Below, piece after piece: positions 6,844 through 13,807 of a stretch of DNA of 18,157 nt. Made by a program: the position numbers and the translations under genes. Position 1 is the stretch's first letter. The number at the start of each line of letters is the position of its first letter. Under the pieces are notes generated by a model, which saw only the letters and a program-made list of their open reading frames with translations, was not told the DNA's origin and searched no databases. The DNA comes from Flavobacteriaceae bacterium (GTDB lineage: Bacteria > Bacteroidota > Bacteroidia > Flavobacteriales > Flavobacteriaceae): contig JAUWLK010000020.1 of NCBI GenBank assembly GCA_030613745.1, forward strand, positions 1 to 18,157, given 5' to 3'.

Positions 6844-7976
6844 TGAAAAAAGTACTATTTATTGATAGAGATGGGACATTAATTAGAGAAACTCCTGATG
6901 AGCAAATTGATAGTTTTGAAAAATTGCTTTTTTATCCTGATGCATTATTTTACATGTCAAAAATTGCAAAAGAGTTAGATTTTGAACTCGTTATGATAAC
7001 AAATCAAGATGGTTTAGGAACTGATGTCTTTCCTGAAGAAACATTTTGGCCAGTTCATAATTTTATAATTAAAATATTTGAAAATGAGGGAATTGTATTT
7101 AAAGAGCAAATTATTGATAAAAGTTTTGCTAAAGATAATTCTCCAAATAGAAAACCAAATACAGGATTATTAACAGCTTACTTTTCAAATGAATACGATT
7201 TGCAAAATTCTTATGTAATTGGTGATAGATTGACCGATTTGGAATTAGCCAAAAATTTAAATGCTAAGGGAATTTATATAAATGACTATACAAATTTAGG
7301 GAATAACGAAATTACAGTTGAAAGAAATGCTTTAAATAAGTATATATCATTAGAAACTAATAGTTGGAAAGAAATATATGAGTTTTTAAAAATGCCTCTA
7401 AGAATTGCCGAAATATCTCGTAAAACAAATGAAACAGATATTGGTATCAAAATAAATATTGATGGTATAGGGGAAAGTAATATTTCAACTGGATTGTCAT
7501 TTTTTGATCACATGCTGGATCAAATAGCTAAACATGGTAATATGGATTTAACAATTAAAGTTATTGGTGATTTGAAAGTTGATGAACACCATACCATTGA
7601 GGATACAGCTATTGCTTTGGGTGAGGTTTTTAATATGGCAATTGGTGATAAATTAGGTATAGAAAGGTATGGTTTTACTTTACCTATGGATGATTGCTTA
7701 GCTCAAGTTGCCATTGATTTTGGTGGAAGAAATTGGTTGGTTTGGAATGCTAACTTTAAACGAGAAAAAATTGGTGAAATGCCTACAGAAATGTTTTATC
7801 ACTTTTTTAAATCATTTACTGATGGAGCTAAAGCAAATTTAAATATTAAAGCTGAAGGCAAAAATGAACATCATAAAATAGAAGCAATTTTTAAAGCATT
7901 TGCTAAAGCTATAAAGGTTGCTGTTAAACGTGATGTGAATAAAATGATTTTGCCCAGCACAAAAGGAATGCTCTAG
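6843..7976 (+). CDS. hisB: Bifunctional histidinol-phosphatase / imidazoleglycerol-phosphate dehydratase
   Basis: This 377-residue fusion catalyses two steps. Residues 1-170 form a HAD phosphatase with nucleophile Asp8 and acid/base Asp10 (DRDGT), motif II TNQDG at 53-57, Lys104 and the late acidic motif GDRLTD at 127-132. It dephosphorylates histidinol phosphate. Residues from about 187 to 377 are the manganese-dependent dehydratase, with metal-binding histidine motifs DHMLDQIAKHG (222-232), DEHHTIED (247-254) and NEHHKIE (341-347). One oddity: the four Cys/His zinc ligands of the E. coli HisB phosphatase loop are all replaced here (aligned residues Asp92, Ser94, Ser100, Asn102 before RKP), so this domain probably folds without zinc. 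The start overlaps hisC by one base. Confidence 0.97.
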   Translation: MKKVLFIDRDGTLIRETPDEQIDSFEKLLFYPDALFYMSKIAKELDFELVMITNQDGLGTDVFPEETFWPVHNFIIKIFENEGIVFKEQIIDKSFAKDNSPNRKPNTGLLTAYFSNEYDLQNSYVIGDRLTDLELAKNLNAKGIYINDYTNLGNNEITVERNALNKYISLETNSWKEIYEFLKMPLRIAEISRKTNETDIGIKINIDGIGESNISTGLSFFDHMLDQIAKHGNMDLTIKVIGDLKVDEHHTIEDTAIALGEVFNMAIGDKLGIERYGFTLPMDDCLAQVAIDFGGRNWLVWNANFKREKIGEMPTEMFYHFFKSFTDGAKANLNIKAEGKNEHHKIEAIFKAFAKAIKVAVKRDVNKMILPSTKGML

Positions 7977-8033
7977 TAATTCACTTCTTGAAAGTGGATT
8001 GAGGGATGTGTTTTCATAAAATAAATGCAACAA

Positions 8034-8615
8034 ATGAAAATAGTAATAATAGATTACGGAGCAGGAAACATACAATCGATTATGTTTGCTTTAAAACGGT
8101 TGGGATTTGATGCAATATTGTCAAATAATACTGAAGAAATAATAGCTGCCGATAAAATTATTTTTCCAGGTGTTGGTGAGGCTGGAAATGCAATGGATAA
8201 GCTAAAAAAAAGTAAATTAGATTTATTAATTCCTAAACTAAAACAACCTGTGTTAGGAATTTGTTTGGGTATGCAACTTTTATGTAAAAGCTCTGAAGAA
8301 GGAGAAACTGTAGGCTTAGGTATTTTTGATATTGAGGTAAAAAGATTCCCAAAAGGAGAAAAAATTCCACAAATTGGATGGAATCAAATTGAAAATTTAA
8401 AAACTAAACTATTTGATGGTGTTGCTGAAAATGAATTTATGTATTTGGTTCATAGTTATTATGCACCATTGAATAAATACACAATTGCAACTACAAATTA
8501 TGGTTTTGATTACGCAACAGCAATACAAAAAGATAATTTTTATGGAGTTCAATTTCATCCTGAAAAAAGTAGTATAGCTGGAGAGAAGATTTTAGATAAT
8601 TTCTTAAAATTATGA
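8034..8615 (+). CDS. hisH: Imidazole glycerol phosphate synthase, glutaminase subunit
   Basis: HisH is the class I glutamine amidotransferase that supplies ammonia to HisF. The ATG at 8034 gives 193 residues starting KIVIIDYGAGN, the family's normal N-terminus. An ATG at 8025 would add only MQQ and cannot be excluded. The nucleophile Cys77 is in LGICLGMQLL, and the partners His175 and Glu177 are in VQFHPEKS, so the triad is complete. It is separated from its partner hisF by hisA and the four-helix-bundle gene, but HisH and HisF act as a heterodimer. About 57 bases separate it from hisB, a gap with no clear signal. Confidence 0.96.
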   Translation: MKIVIIDYGAGNIQSIMFALKRLGFDAILSNNTEEIIAADKIIFPGVGEAGNAMDKLKKSKLDLLIPKLKQPVLGICLGMQLLCKSSEEGETVGLGIFDIEVKRFPKGEKIPQIGWNQIENLKTKLFDGVAENEFMYLVHSYYAPLNKYTIATTNYGFDYATAIQKDNFYGVQFHPEKSSIAGEKILDNFLKL

Positions 8616-8650
8616 TTTATAGATTTCAACAAATAAACAAATAAAAGTAG

Positions 8651-9376
8651 ATGAGAATAATTCCGGCAATTGATATAATTAATGGTAAGTGTGTAAGATT
8701 AACGAAAGGTGATTACAATACTCAAATTATTTATAATGAAGATCCTTTAGAAGTAGCTAGACAATTTGAAAACCATGGTATAGAATATTTGCATTTGGTT
8801 GATTTAGACGGAGCAAAAGCAAGTCATATAGTAAATCATAAAGTACTAGAAAAAATAGCTTCTAATACCAATTTAAAAATTGATTTTGGAGGTGGATTAA
8901 AATCTGATGAAGATTTGTATGTTGCTTTTGAGTCTGGCGCACAACAAATCACAGGAGGAAGTATAGCTGTTAAGAATCCTATAATATTTAAATCTTGGTT
9001 AAAAAAATATGGTGCTGATAAGATTATTTTGGGAGCAGATGCAAAAAATGAAAAAGTTGCAGTTAGTGGTTGGTTAGAGGAATCTGATAAGGAATTATTA
9101 CCATTTATTAAGCAATATTTTGAAAATGGAATCAAATATGTAATCTGTACAGATATTGATAAAGATGGAATGTTAAAAGGACCTTCATTTGATCTATACG
9201 AGAATATATTAAAACAGATTAAAGGTATTAATTTGATAGCTAGTGGAGGTATCTCATGTTTTGAAGAAATACCTAAACTTGATGAAATTGGATGCAAAGG
9301 TGTTATAATAGGAAAAGCTATTTATGAGAAGAAAATAAGTTTAAAACGATTAGAACAATATATTTTATCAAAGTAA
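8651..9376 (+). CDS. hisA: ProFAR isomerase (phosphoribosylformimino-AICAR-P isomerase)
   Basis: HisA is a (beta/alpha)8-barrel enzyme that performs the Amadori rearrangement of ProFAR to PRFAR. It has 241 residues, the usual length. Catalytic Asp8 (IPAIDI) and Asp130 (LGADAKN) are in place, and the phosphate-binding glycine stretches DFGGGLK and ASGGISC are clear. The segment DIDKDGMLKGPS is typical of HisA rather than HisF. The next feature downstream is the inverted repeat of the four-helix-bundle element, starting 15 bases after the stop. Confidence 0.96.
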   Translation: MRIIPAIDIINGKCVRLTKGDYNTQIIYNEDPLEVARQFENHGIEYLHLVDLDGAKASHIVNHKVLEKIASNTNLKIDFGGGLKSDEDLYVAFESGAQQITGGSIAVKNPIIFKSWLKKYGADKIILGADAKNEKVAVSGWLEESDKELLPFIKQYFENGIKYVICTDIDKDGMLKGPSFDLYENILKQIKGINLIASGGISCFEEIPKLDEIGCKGVIIGKAIYEKKISLKRLEQYILSK

Positions 9377-9390
9377 AAAGTTTAATTTTA

Positions 9391-9405
9391 GAAGTACGAA
9401 GTTAA
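9391..9405 (+). repeat. Left 15-bp inverted repeat of the four-helix-bundle unit
   Basis: It is exactly complementary to 9786-9800 over 15 bases. It starts 14 bases past the hisA stop codon and ends 19 bases before the ATG of the enclosed ORF. In the his transcript the two arms could form a 15-bp helix closing the whole unit. Confidence 0.85.
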
Positions 9406-9424
9406 ATACTAAATCAATGTCAGA

Positions 9425-9778
9425 ATGTTAGATTTAAAGGTAAGAACAAAGAATTTTGCAATAAATTGTTGGAAACTTTGTTTGAAAATTCCAAAGTCAA
9501 GAGAGTACGATGCTTGGGTAAGGCAATTAATTAGGTGTTCTAGCTCAGTTGGAGCAAATTATCGTGCTTCACAAAGAGCTAAATCAACAGCTGATTTTAT
9601 TTATAAACTTAAAATTGTTGAAGAAGAAGTAGATGAGTCTATATATTGGTTAGAATTGATTTTTGAAGTTTTAGATTCTAATAAAGATGAGATATTAAAA
9701 TTAAAAAAAGAAGGTAATGAATTATTAGCAATAACAGTAGCTTCCATAAAAACAGCAAAAAAAAATAGTATTAAATAA
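9425..9778 (+). CDS. Four-helix bundle protein, S23/IVS-encoded family
   Basis: The 117-residue, mostly helical protein belongs to the family first seen as ORFs in 23S rRNA intervening sequences (often labelled S23 ribosomal protein; also related in fold to Avd of diversity-generating retroelements). Family marks are IPKSREYDAWVRQLIRCSSS, VGANYRASQRAKS and DFIYKLKIVEEEVDESIYWLE, in that order. Members are small, basic, pentamer-forming proteins thought to bind nucleic acid; no enzyme activity is known. It has no obvious part in histidine synthesis and is flanked by inverted repeats, so I read it as an insertion tolerated between hisA and hisF. An ATG seven bases earlier opens only a four-codon frame, supporting 9425 as start. 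Confidence 0.9.
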   Translation: MLDLKVRTKNFAINCWKLCLKIPKSREYDAWVRQLIRCSSSVGANYRASQRAKSTADFIYKLKIVEEEVDESIYWLELIFEVLDSNKDEILKLKKEGNELLAITVASIKTAKKNSIK

Positions 9779-9785
9779 CCTATAA

Positions 9786-9800
9786 TTAACTTCGTACTTC
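9786..9800 (-). repeat. Right 15-bp inverted repeat of the four-helix-bundle unit
   Basis: This is the exact reverse complement of 9391-9405. It lies 7 bases after the four-helix-bundle stop and 27 bases before the hisF ATG. The following bases (9801-9820) hold further degenerate copies of the same words (GTACTT, TTAACTT), suggesting a short local repeat family. Confidence 0.85.
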
Positions 9801-9827
9801 GATTTTAGTACTTTTAACTTAGAAATT

Positions 9828-10583
9828 ATGTTGACAAAAAGAATTATACCCTGTTTAGATGTTAAAAATGGAAGAACTGTTAAAGGTGTGAATTTTCTTG
9901 ATTTACGTGATGCTGGAGATCCTGTTGAATTGGCTGAATTTTATGCTAAAAATGGAGCTGATGAATTAGTTTTTTTAGATATTTCGGCAACAGAAGAGCG
10001 TAGAAAAACATTGAAAAATCTTGTATTGCGAGTTGCTGAAAAAGTGAATATCCCTTTTACAGTAGGAGGAGGGATATCTTCTATTGAAGATGTTGATATT
10101 TTATTAAAATCAGGTGCTGATAAAGTGTCAATTAATTCTTCAGCTATAAAAAATCCAAATTTGATTAATTTATTATCTGCAAAATTTGGCTCACAATGTA
10201 TTGTTGTAGCAATTGATGCTAAACAAATTAAAGGAAAATGGAAAGTGCATCTGGTTGGAGGGAAAATTAAAACAGAATTGAATTTATTTGATTGGGCTAA
10301 AGAAGTTGAACAAAGAGGCGCTGGTGAAATATTATTTACTTCAATGGATAATGATGGTACAAAAAAAGGTTTTGCAAATAAAGCTTTATCTAAATTATCA
10401 GAAGATTTGCAAATTCCTATTATTGCATCTGGTGGTGCAGGAAATACACTACATTTTGTGGATACATTTATAAAAGGAAAAGCTGATGCAGCACTTGCTG
10501 CAAGTGTTTTTCATTTTAAAGAAATTAATATTATGGATTTAAAACAAGTATTAAGAAATAATAAAATTCCGGTAAGGATATAA
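9828..10583 (+). CDS. hisF: Imidazole glycerol phosphate synthase, cyclase subunit
   Basis: HisF is the (beta/alpha)8-barrel partner of HisH; it uses ammonia to convert PRFAR into imidazole glycerol phosphate and AICAR, the latter returning to purine synthesis. It has 251 residues, the usual length. The start LTKRIIPCLDVKNGRTVKG carries catalytic Asp11, and Asp130 is in VVAIDAK. Phosphate-binding segments TVGGGIS and IASGGAG are intact. The gene begins 27 bases after the right inverted repeat of the preceding unit, so its translation start may be affected if that helix forms or is cut. Confidence 0.97.
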   Translation: MLTKRIIPCLDVKNGRTVKGVNFLDLRDAGDPVELAEFYAKNGADELVFLDISATEERRKTLKNLVLRVAEKVNIPFTVGGGISSIEDVDILLKSGADKVSINSSAIKNPNLINLLSAKFGSQCIVVAIDAKQIKGKWKVHLVGGKIKTELNLFDWAKEVEQRGAGEILFTSMDNDGTKKGFANKALSKLSEDLQIPIIASGGAGNTLHFVDTFIKGKADAALAASVFHFKEINIMDLKQVLRNNKIPVRI

Positions 10584-10596
10584 TTAATTTAGGATT

Positions 10597-11217
10597 ATGA
10601 AAATCAATTTTAATAAAAATAATGATGGTTTAGTTCCTGCAATTATCCAAGATGTTACAACAAAAAATGTATTAATGTTGGGATATATGAATGAAGAAGC
10701 CTACAAAAAAACTTTAGATACTCAAAAAGTTACATTTTTTAGTCGTACAAAAAGTCGGCTTTGGACCAAAGGAGAAGAAAGTGGCAATTTTTTAGAGTTG
10801 GTTGACATTAAATTAGATTGTGATCAGGATACGTTATTGGTATCAGTTACTCCTAATGGACCAACTTGTCATAAAGGAACTGATACTTGCTGGGCTGAAA
10901 GTAATTCACAAAATTTCGGTTTTCTTTCACAACTAGAACAAGTAATATCAAATAGAAAAAATCAAGCTAATGATGACATCAATGAAGTAAATGAAGACTC
11001 CTATGTGGTTTCATTGTTTAAAAAAGGAATCAATAAAATTGCCCAAAAAGTTGGAGAGGAAGCTATAGAGGTCGTGATTGAAGCTAAAGATGATGATGAT
11101 ACTTTATTTTTAAATGAAAGTGCTGATTTGTTATTTCACTATTTGATTTTATTACAAGCCAAAGGTTTTCAACTAAATGATGTTGTTGAAATTTTAAAAG
11201 AACGACATAAAGATTAA
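10597..11217 (+). CDS. hisI: Bifunctional phosphoribosyl-AMP cyclohydrolase / phosphoribosyl-ATP pyrophosphatase
   Basis: This HisIE fusion of 206 residues catalyses the second and third steps. Residues 1 to about 105 are the cyclohydrolase: the magnesium site Asp74-x-Asp76-x-Asp78 (DCDQD) with zinc ligand Cys75, then Cys91-His92 and Cys98 (TCHKGTDTCW), and the substrate stretch FFSRTKSRLWTKGEESGN. Residues from about 137 to the end are the MazG-like pyrophosphatase, with KVGEEAIEVVIEAK (151-164) and NESADLL (173-179) supplying metal-binding acidic residues. It is the last his gene; no intrinsic terminator is visible in the 43 bases after it, so some transcription may continue into the thioesterase gene. 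Confidence 0.97.
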   Translation: MKINFNKNNDGLVPAIIQDVTTKNVLMLGYMNEEAYKKTLDTQKVTFFSRTKSRLWTKGEESGNFLELVDIKLDCDQDTLLVSVTPNGPTCHKGTDTCWAESNSQNFGFLSQLEQVISNRKNQANDDINEVNEDSYVVSLFKKGINKIAQKVGEEAIEVVIEAKDDDDTLFLNESADLLFHYLILLQAKGFQLNDVVEILKERHKD

Positions 11218-11223
11218 AATGTA

Positions 11224-11231
11224 TATTTTTG
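11224..11231 (+). promoter_or_regulatory. Possible promoter element before the thioesterase gene
   Basis: TATTTTTG is a full match to the Bacteroidetes -7 element, 30 bases before the TTG start at 11261. There is no TTG at the expected -33 position, so it may be weak or chance in this AT-rich gap. Confidence 0.3.
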
Positions 11232-11260
11232 TGAATGTCAATTAAAAAATAATAGTTATT

Positions 11261-11677
11261 TTGAAAGGTTTTCCTCCAAAAAATACAGTTTCACATAAGG
11301 TATCATTTAAAGTCTTAAAAAGTGAGATAGACTCTTTAAACCATGTAAACAATGTAGTTTACTTGCAATGGGTAAACGATATATCTGGAATACACTGGGA
11401 AATACTATCCAATGATGCTTTAAACAAGAAGTATTTTTGGGTAGCAATAAGACATGAAATTGATTATGTAAATCAAGCTTTTTTAGGGGATGAAATTACA
11501 ATTTACACATGGGTAGGAGAATCAAAGGGTGTAAAATCTATAAGAAATGTGTATATCTACAAAGGAGATGTTTTACTAGTTAAAGCTAAAACAACCTGGT
11601 GTTTAATTGATGCAAAAACAAATAAACTGACAAGAATTAAGCAAGATATTTTAGATGTTCTCACTTTAAAAAAATAA
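11261..11677 (+). CDS. Hotdog-fold acyl-CoA/acyl-ACP thioesterase (4HBT family)
   Basis: This 138-residue single hotdog domain resembles the 4-hydroxybenzoyl-CoA thioesterase/YbgC family and acyl-ACP thioesterases. The active-site loop SEIDSLNHVNNVVYLQW puts an acidic residue (Asp24) and the conserved N-H-x-N-N motif (27-31) where the family places its catalytic residues, at the start of the central helix. Such enzymes hydrolyse acyl thioesters; the acyl chain preferred here is unknown. No ATG exists between the in-frame stop at 11243 and the conserved domain, so TTG at 11261 is the likely start (it is also the first residue of a KGFPPKNTVSH lead-in). The gene follows hisIE by 43 bases and converges with the small membrane-protein gene, 8 bases away. 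Confidence 0.85.
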   Translation: MKGFPPKNTVSHKVSFKVLKSEIDSLNHVNNVVYLQWVNDISGIHWEILSNDALNKKYFWVAIRHEIDYVNQAFLGDEITIYTWVGESKGVKSIRNVYIYKGDVLLVKAKTTWCLIDAKTNKLTRIKQDILDVLTLKK

Positions 11678-11685
11678 TTAAATTT

Positions 11686-11820
11686 TTAGTTTTCTTTCTT
11701 TTTACCACCATACATTAAAGCTAATAACGCTACAACCAGTCCCAAAAAAACAACAAACATAAAAACGGCACCTATAATTCCGTAATTCCAATCAACTAAT
11801 GGTAAAAACAAATTAATCAT
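11686..11820 (-). CDS. Small single-pass membrane protein, 44 residues
   Basis: The minus strand carries an uninterrupted 44-codon ORF from ATG 11820 to TAA 11686. It reads as a short N-terminus (MINLFLPLVDWNYG), one strongly hydrophobic helix from about residue 15 to 36, then GGKKKEN. The positive C-terminus suggests it faces the cytoplasm. The clean layout, the stop 8 bases from the convergent thioesterase stop, and a TATATTTG element upstream argue that it is a real gene rather than chance. It is below typical gene-calling cutoffs. Function is unknown; small proteins of this form often join larger membrane complexes, but nothing here says which. Confidence 0.7.
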   Translation of the reverse strand: MINLFLPLVDWNYGIIGAVFMFVVFLGLVVALLALMYGGKKKEN

Positions 11821-11854
11821 AATTAGTTATAATTTAAATAGTTACATTATTTTA

Positions 11855-11862
11855 CAAATATA
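11855..11862 (-). promoter_or_regulatory. Possible promoter element for the 44-residue membrane protein
   Basis: On the minus strand this reads TATATTTG, matching TAnnTTTG, 35 bases before the ATG at 11820. No -33 TTG is visible at normal spacing. Confidence 0.35.
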
Positions 11863-11928
11863 AATCAACTGTTTAAAAAAATAACTGACAAATATCATTT
11901 TAAAGCTAATTTATCCTTGAAAATCAGC

Positions 11929-11936
11929 TATTTTTG
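11929..11936 (+). promoter_or_regulatory. Probable typA promoter -7 element
   Basis: TATTTTTG matches the Bacteroidetes -7 consensus and lies 20 bases upstream of the typA ATG, so transcription would start about 10-15 bases before the gene. The -33 region lacks a clear TTG at standard spacing. The short leader leaves no room for a structured regulatory element. Confidence 0.45.
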
Positions 11937-11956
11937 CACATTCAAAAAATAAGGAT

Positions 11957-13726
11957 ATGCAATCTATTAGAAATATAGCAATTATAGCGCACGTTGATCA
12001 CGGTAAAACTACATTGGTTGATAAAATTATTGATCAGGCAAAAATATTAGATGACCGTAAGGTACGTACTGAATTATTGTTAGACAGTAATGACCTTGAA
12101 AGAGAAAGAGGTATTACTATTTTATCTAAAAATGTATCGATAAATTACAACGGTGTTAAAATAAATGTTATTGATACTCCTGGTCACGCTGATTTTGGTG
12201 GAGAAGTTGAACGTGTATTGAAAATGGCTGATGGAGTATTACTTTTAGTTGATGCTTTTGAGGGACCGATGCCGCAAACCAGATTTGTATTGAGTAAAGC
12301 TTTAGAACTTGGTTTAATACCTATTGTTGTGGTTAATAAGGTTGATAAACTAAACTGTACACCCGATTTGGTACATGAAAAAGTTTTTGATTTGATGTTT
12401 GCTTTAGATGCTACAGAAGAACAACTAGAATTTACTACCATATACGGTTCAGCTAAGCATAATTGGATGAGTACAGATTGGAAAAATCAAACGGATAATA
12501 TTACTCCTTTATTAGATGCTATATTGAAAGATATTCCAGAAGCACCATATAAGGAAGGTGATGCACAAATGCAAATAACTTCATTAGATTTTTCTTCATT
12601 TACAGGTAGAATTGCGATTGGAAGAGTTTTTAGAGGAAACTTGGAGGTAGGAAAAGATTATGCTTTGTGTAAAGCAGATGGCTCTACTAAAAAGGTAAGA
12701 ATCAAAGAATTACATACTTTTGAAGGTTTAGGTAAAGCAAAAATTGATAAGGTAAGAAGTGGTGATATTTGTGCAATTACCGGAATTGATAATTTTGAAA
12801 TTGGAGATACAATTTCTTCTTTTGAAAATCCTGAGGCATTACCAAGAATTGAAGTTGATGAGCCTACAATGAGCATGTTATTCACAATAAATAATTCACC
12901 ATTTTTTGGCAAAGAAGGGAAATTTGTTACTTCTCGTCATTTACGAGATAGATTATTTAAAGAAACAGAAAAGAATTTAGCACTTCGTGTTGAAGAAACT
13001 GATAGTGAGGATAAGTTTATAGTTTTTGGTAGAGGTATTTTGCATTTATCAGTTTTAATTGAAACCATGCGTAGAGAAGGTTATGAGTTACAAGTAGGAA
13101 GACCAAAAGTGATATTTAAAGATATTAATGGTGTAAAATCTGAACCTTTTGAAACTTTGACTATTGATGTACCTGAAGAGTTGTCAAGTAAGGCAATTAA
13201 TTTAGTTACTATGCGAAAAGGTGATTTACATATAATGGAACCAAAAGGTGATTTGCAACATCTAGAATTTGATATTCCATCTCGAGGTTTAATTGGTATT
13301 AGAAATAAAATATTAACTGCAACACAAGGAGAAGCAATTATTAACCACCGCTTAAGAGGATATGATGCTTTTAAAGGAGAGCTTAACGATGTAGTTAATG
13401 GAGCTTTGGTTTCAGCAGAAGCAGGAAAAGCAACCGCTTATTCAATAGATAAATTAGGTGATAGAGGAATTTTCTTTATTGATATAAATCAAGAAATTTA
13501 TAAAGGTCAGGTAGTAGGTGAAAACAACAGGCAAGAGGATATGGGTATTAACTTGACTAAAGGTAAAAAACTTACGAATGTTAGAAAAACTGGTACGGAT
13601 ACTGCTGTAAATATAGCCCCTAAAAAAGAATTTTCTTTAGAAGAATGTATGGAATACATAAAGGATGATGAATATTTAGAAGTGACTCCATTAAACTTAA
13701 GGATGCGAAAAATTGAATTCAGATAA
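11957..13726 (+). CDS. typA: Translational GTPase TypA/BipA
   Basis: TypA/BipA is an EF-G-like ribosome-binding GTPase involved in ribosome assembly and stress adaptation. The 589 residues are close to the normal length of about 600. GTPase motifs are complete: P-loop AHVDHGKT (11-18), switch I RGITI (51-55), DTPGH (73-77) and NKVD (127-130). Beta-barrel domain II follows, then the EF-G-like domains III and V, and the TypA-specific C-terminal domain that closes with LEVTPLNLRMRKIEF. The motif RPKVIFKDINGVKSEPFE is characteristic of TypA rather than LepA or EF-G. It has its own apparent promoter and stands as a single gene, with an AT-rich hairpin after the stop. Confidence 0.97.
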   Translation: MQSIRNIAIIAHVDHGKTTLVDKIIDQAKILDDRKVRTELLLDSNDLERERGITILSKNVSINYNGVKINVIDTPGHADFGGEVERVLKMADGVLLLVDAFEGPMPQTRFVLSKALELGLIPIVVVNKVDKLNCTPDLVHEKVFDLMFALDATEEQLEFTTIYGSAKHNWMSTDWKNQTDNITPLLDAILKDIPEAPYKEGDAQMQITSLDFSSFTGRIAIGRVFRGNLEVGKDYALCKADGSTKKVRIKELHTFEGLGKAKIDKVRSGDICAITGIDNFEIGDTISSFENPEALPRIEVDEPTMSMLFTINNSPFFGKEGKFVTSRHLRDRLFKETEKNLALRVEETDSEDKFIVFGRGILHLSVLIETMRREGYELQVGRPKVIFKDINGVKSEPFETLTIDVPEELSSKAINLVTMRKGDLHIMEPKGDLQHLEFDIPSRGLIGIRNKILTATQGEAIINHRLRGYDAFKGELNDVVNGALVSAEAGKATAYSIDKLGDRGIFFIDINQEIYKGQVVGENNRQEDMGINLTKGKKLTNVRKTGTDTAVNIAPKKEFSLEECMEYIKDDEYLEVTPLNLRMRKIEFR

Positions 13727-13748
13727 AATTAATGTTTTGTTAATTTTA
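13724..13748 (+). terminator. Possible AT-only terminator after typA
   Basis: TAAAATTAA (starting at the typA stop) and TTAATTTTA form a 9-bp perfect inverted repeat with a 7-base loop. The stem is entirely A-T and no long T tract follows, so it would be weak. Confidence 0.3.
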
Positions 13749-13807
13749 TATCTGCATATTTTATACAAATATAAAATTGTAAATTGCGCTTCAAAATAAT
13801 ATTACAT

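Larger units (their letters stand above)
9391..9800. mobile_element. IVS-like unit: four-helix-bundle gene between perfect inverted repeats
   Basis: GAAGTACGAAGTTAA at 9391-9405 and its exact reverse complement at 9786-9800 bound a 410-base unit whose only gene is the S23-type four-helix-bundle ORF. This is the layout of intervening sequences found in some 23S rRNA genes, where terminal repeats pair and are cut out. The heptamer ATTTTAG occurs at both edges (9385-9391 and 9802-9808) and could be a target duplication, though in AT-rich DNA it may be chance. The repeats are seen directly; the mobile nature is inferred from the family. Confidence 0.5.

Noticed and set aside
7979..8005. Hairpin CACTT-CTTGA-AAGTG after hisB
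   Set aside because: Only five pairs with no T tract; not distinguishable from chance.
8836..9297. Long minus-strand ORF opposite hisA, and similar antisense ORFs in hisG, hisC, hisB and typA
   Set aside because: They are frame shadows of clearly conserved plus-strand genes and show no domain or start signal of their own.
9391..9800. Diversity-generating retroelement, because the four-helix-bundle protein resembles Avd
   Set aside because: No reverse transcriptase gene, template repeat or variable repeat is present nearby; the inverted repeats fit the intervening-sequence family better.
13784..13807. TTG start at 13784 for the FKBP lipoprotein
   Set aside because: The ATG at 13808 begins a textbook lipoprotein signal peptide; the extra eight residues would only displace it.
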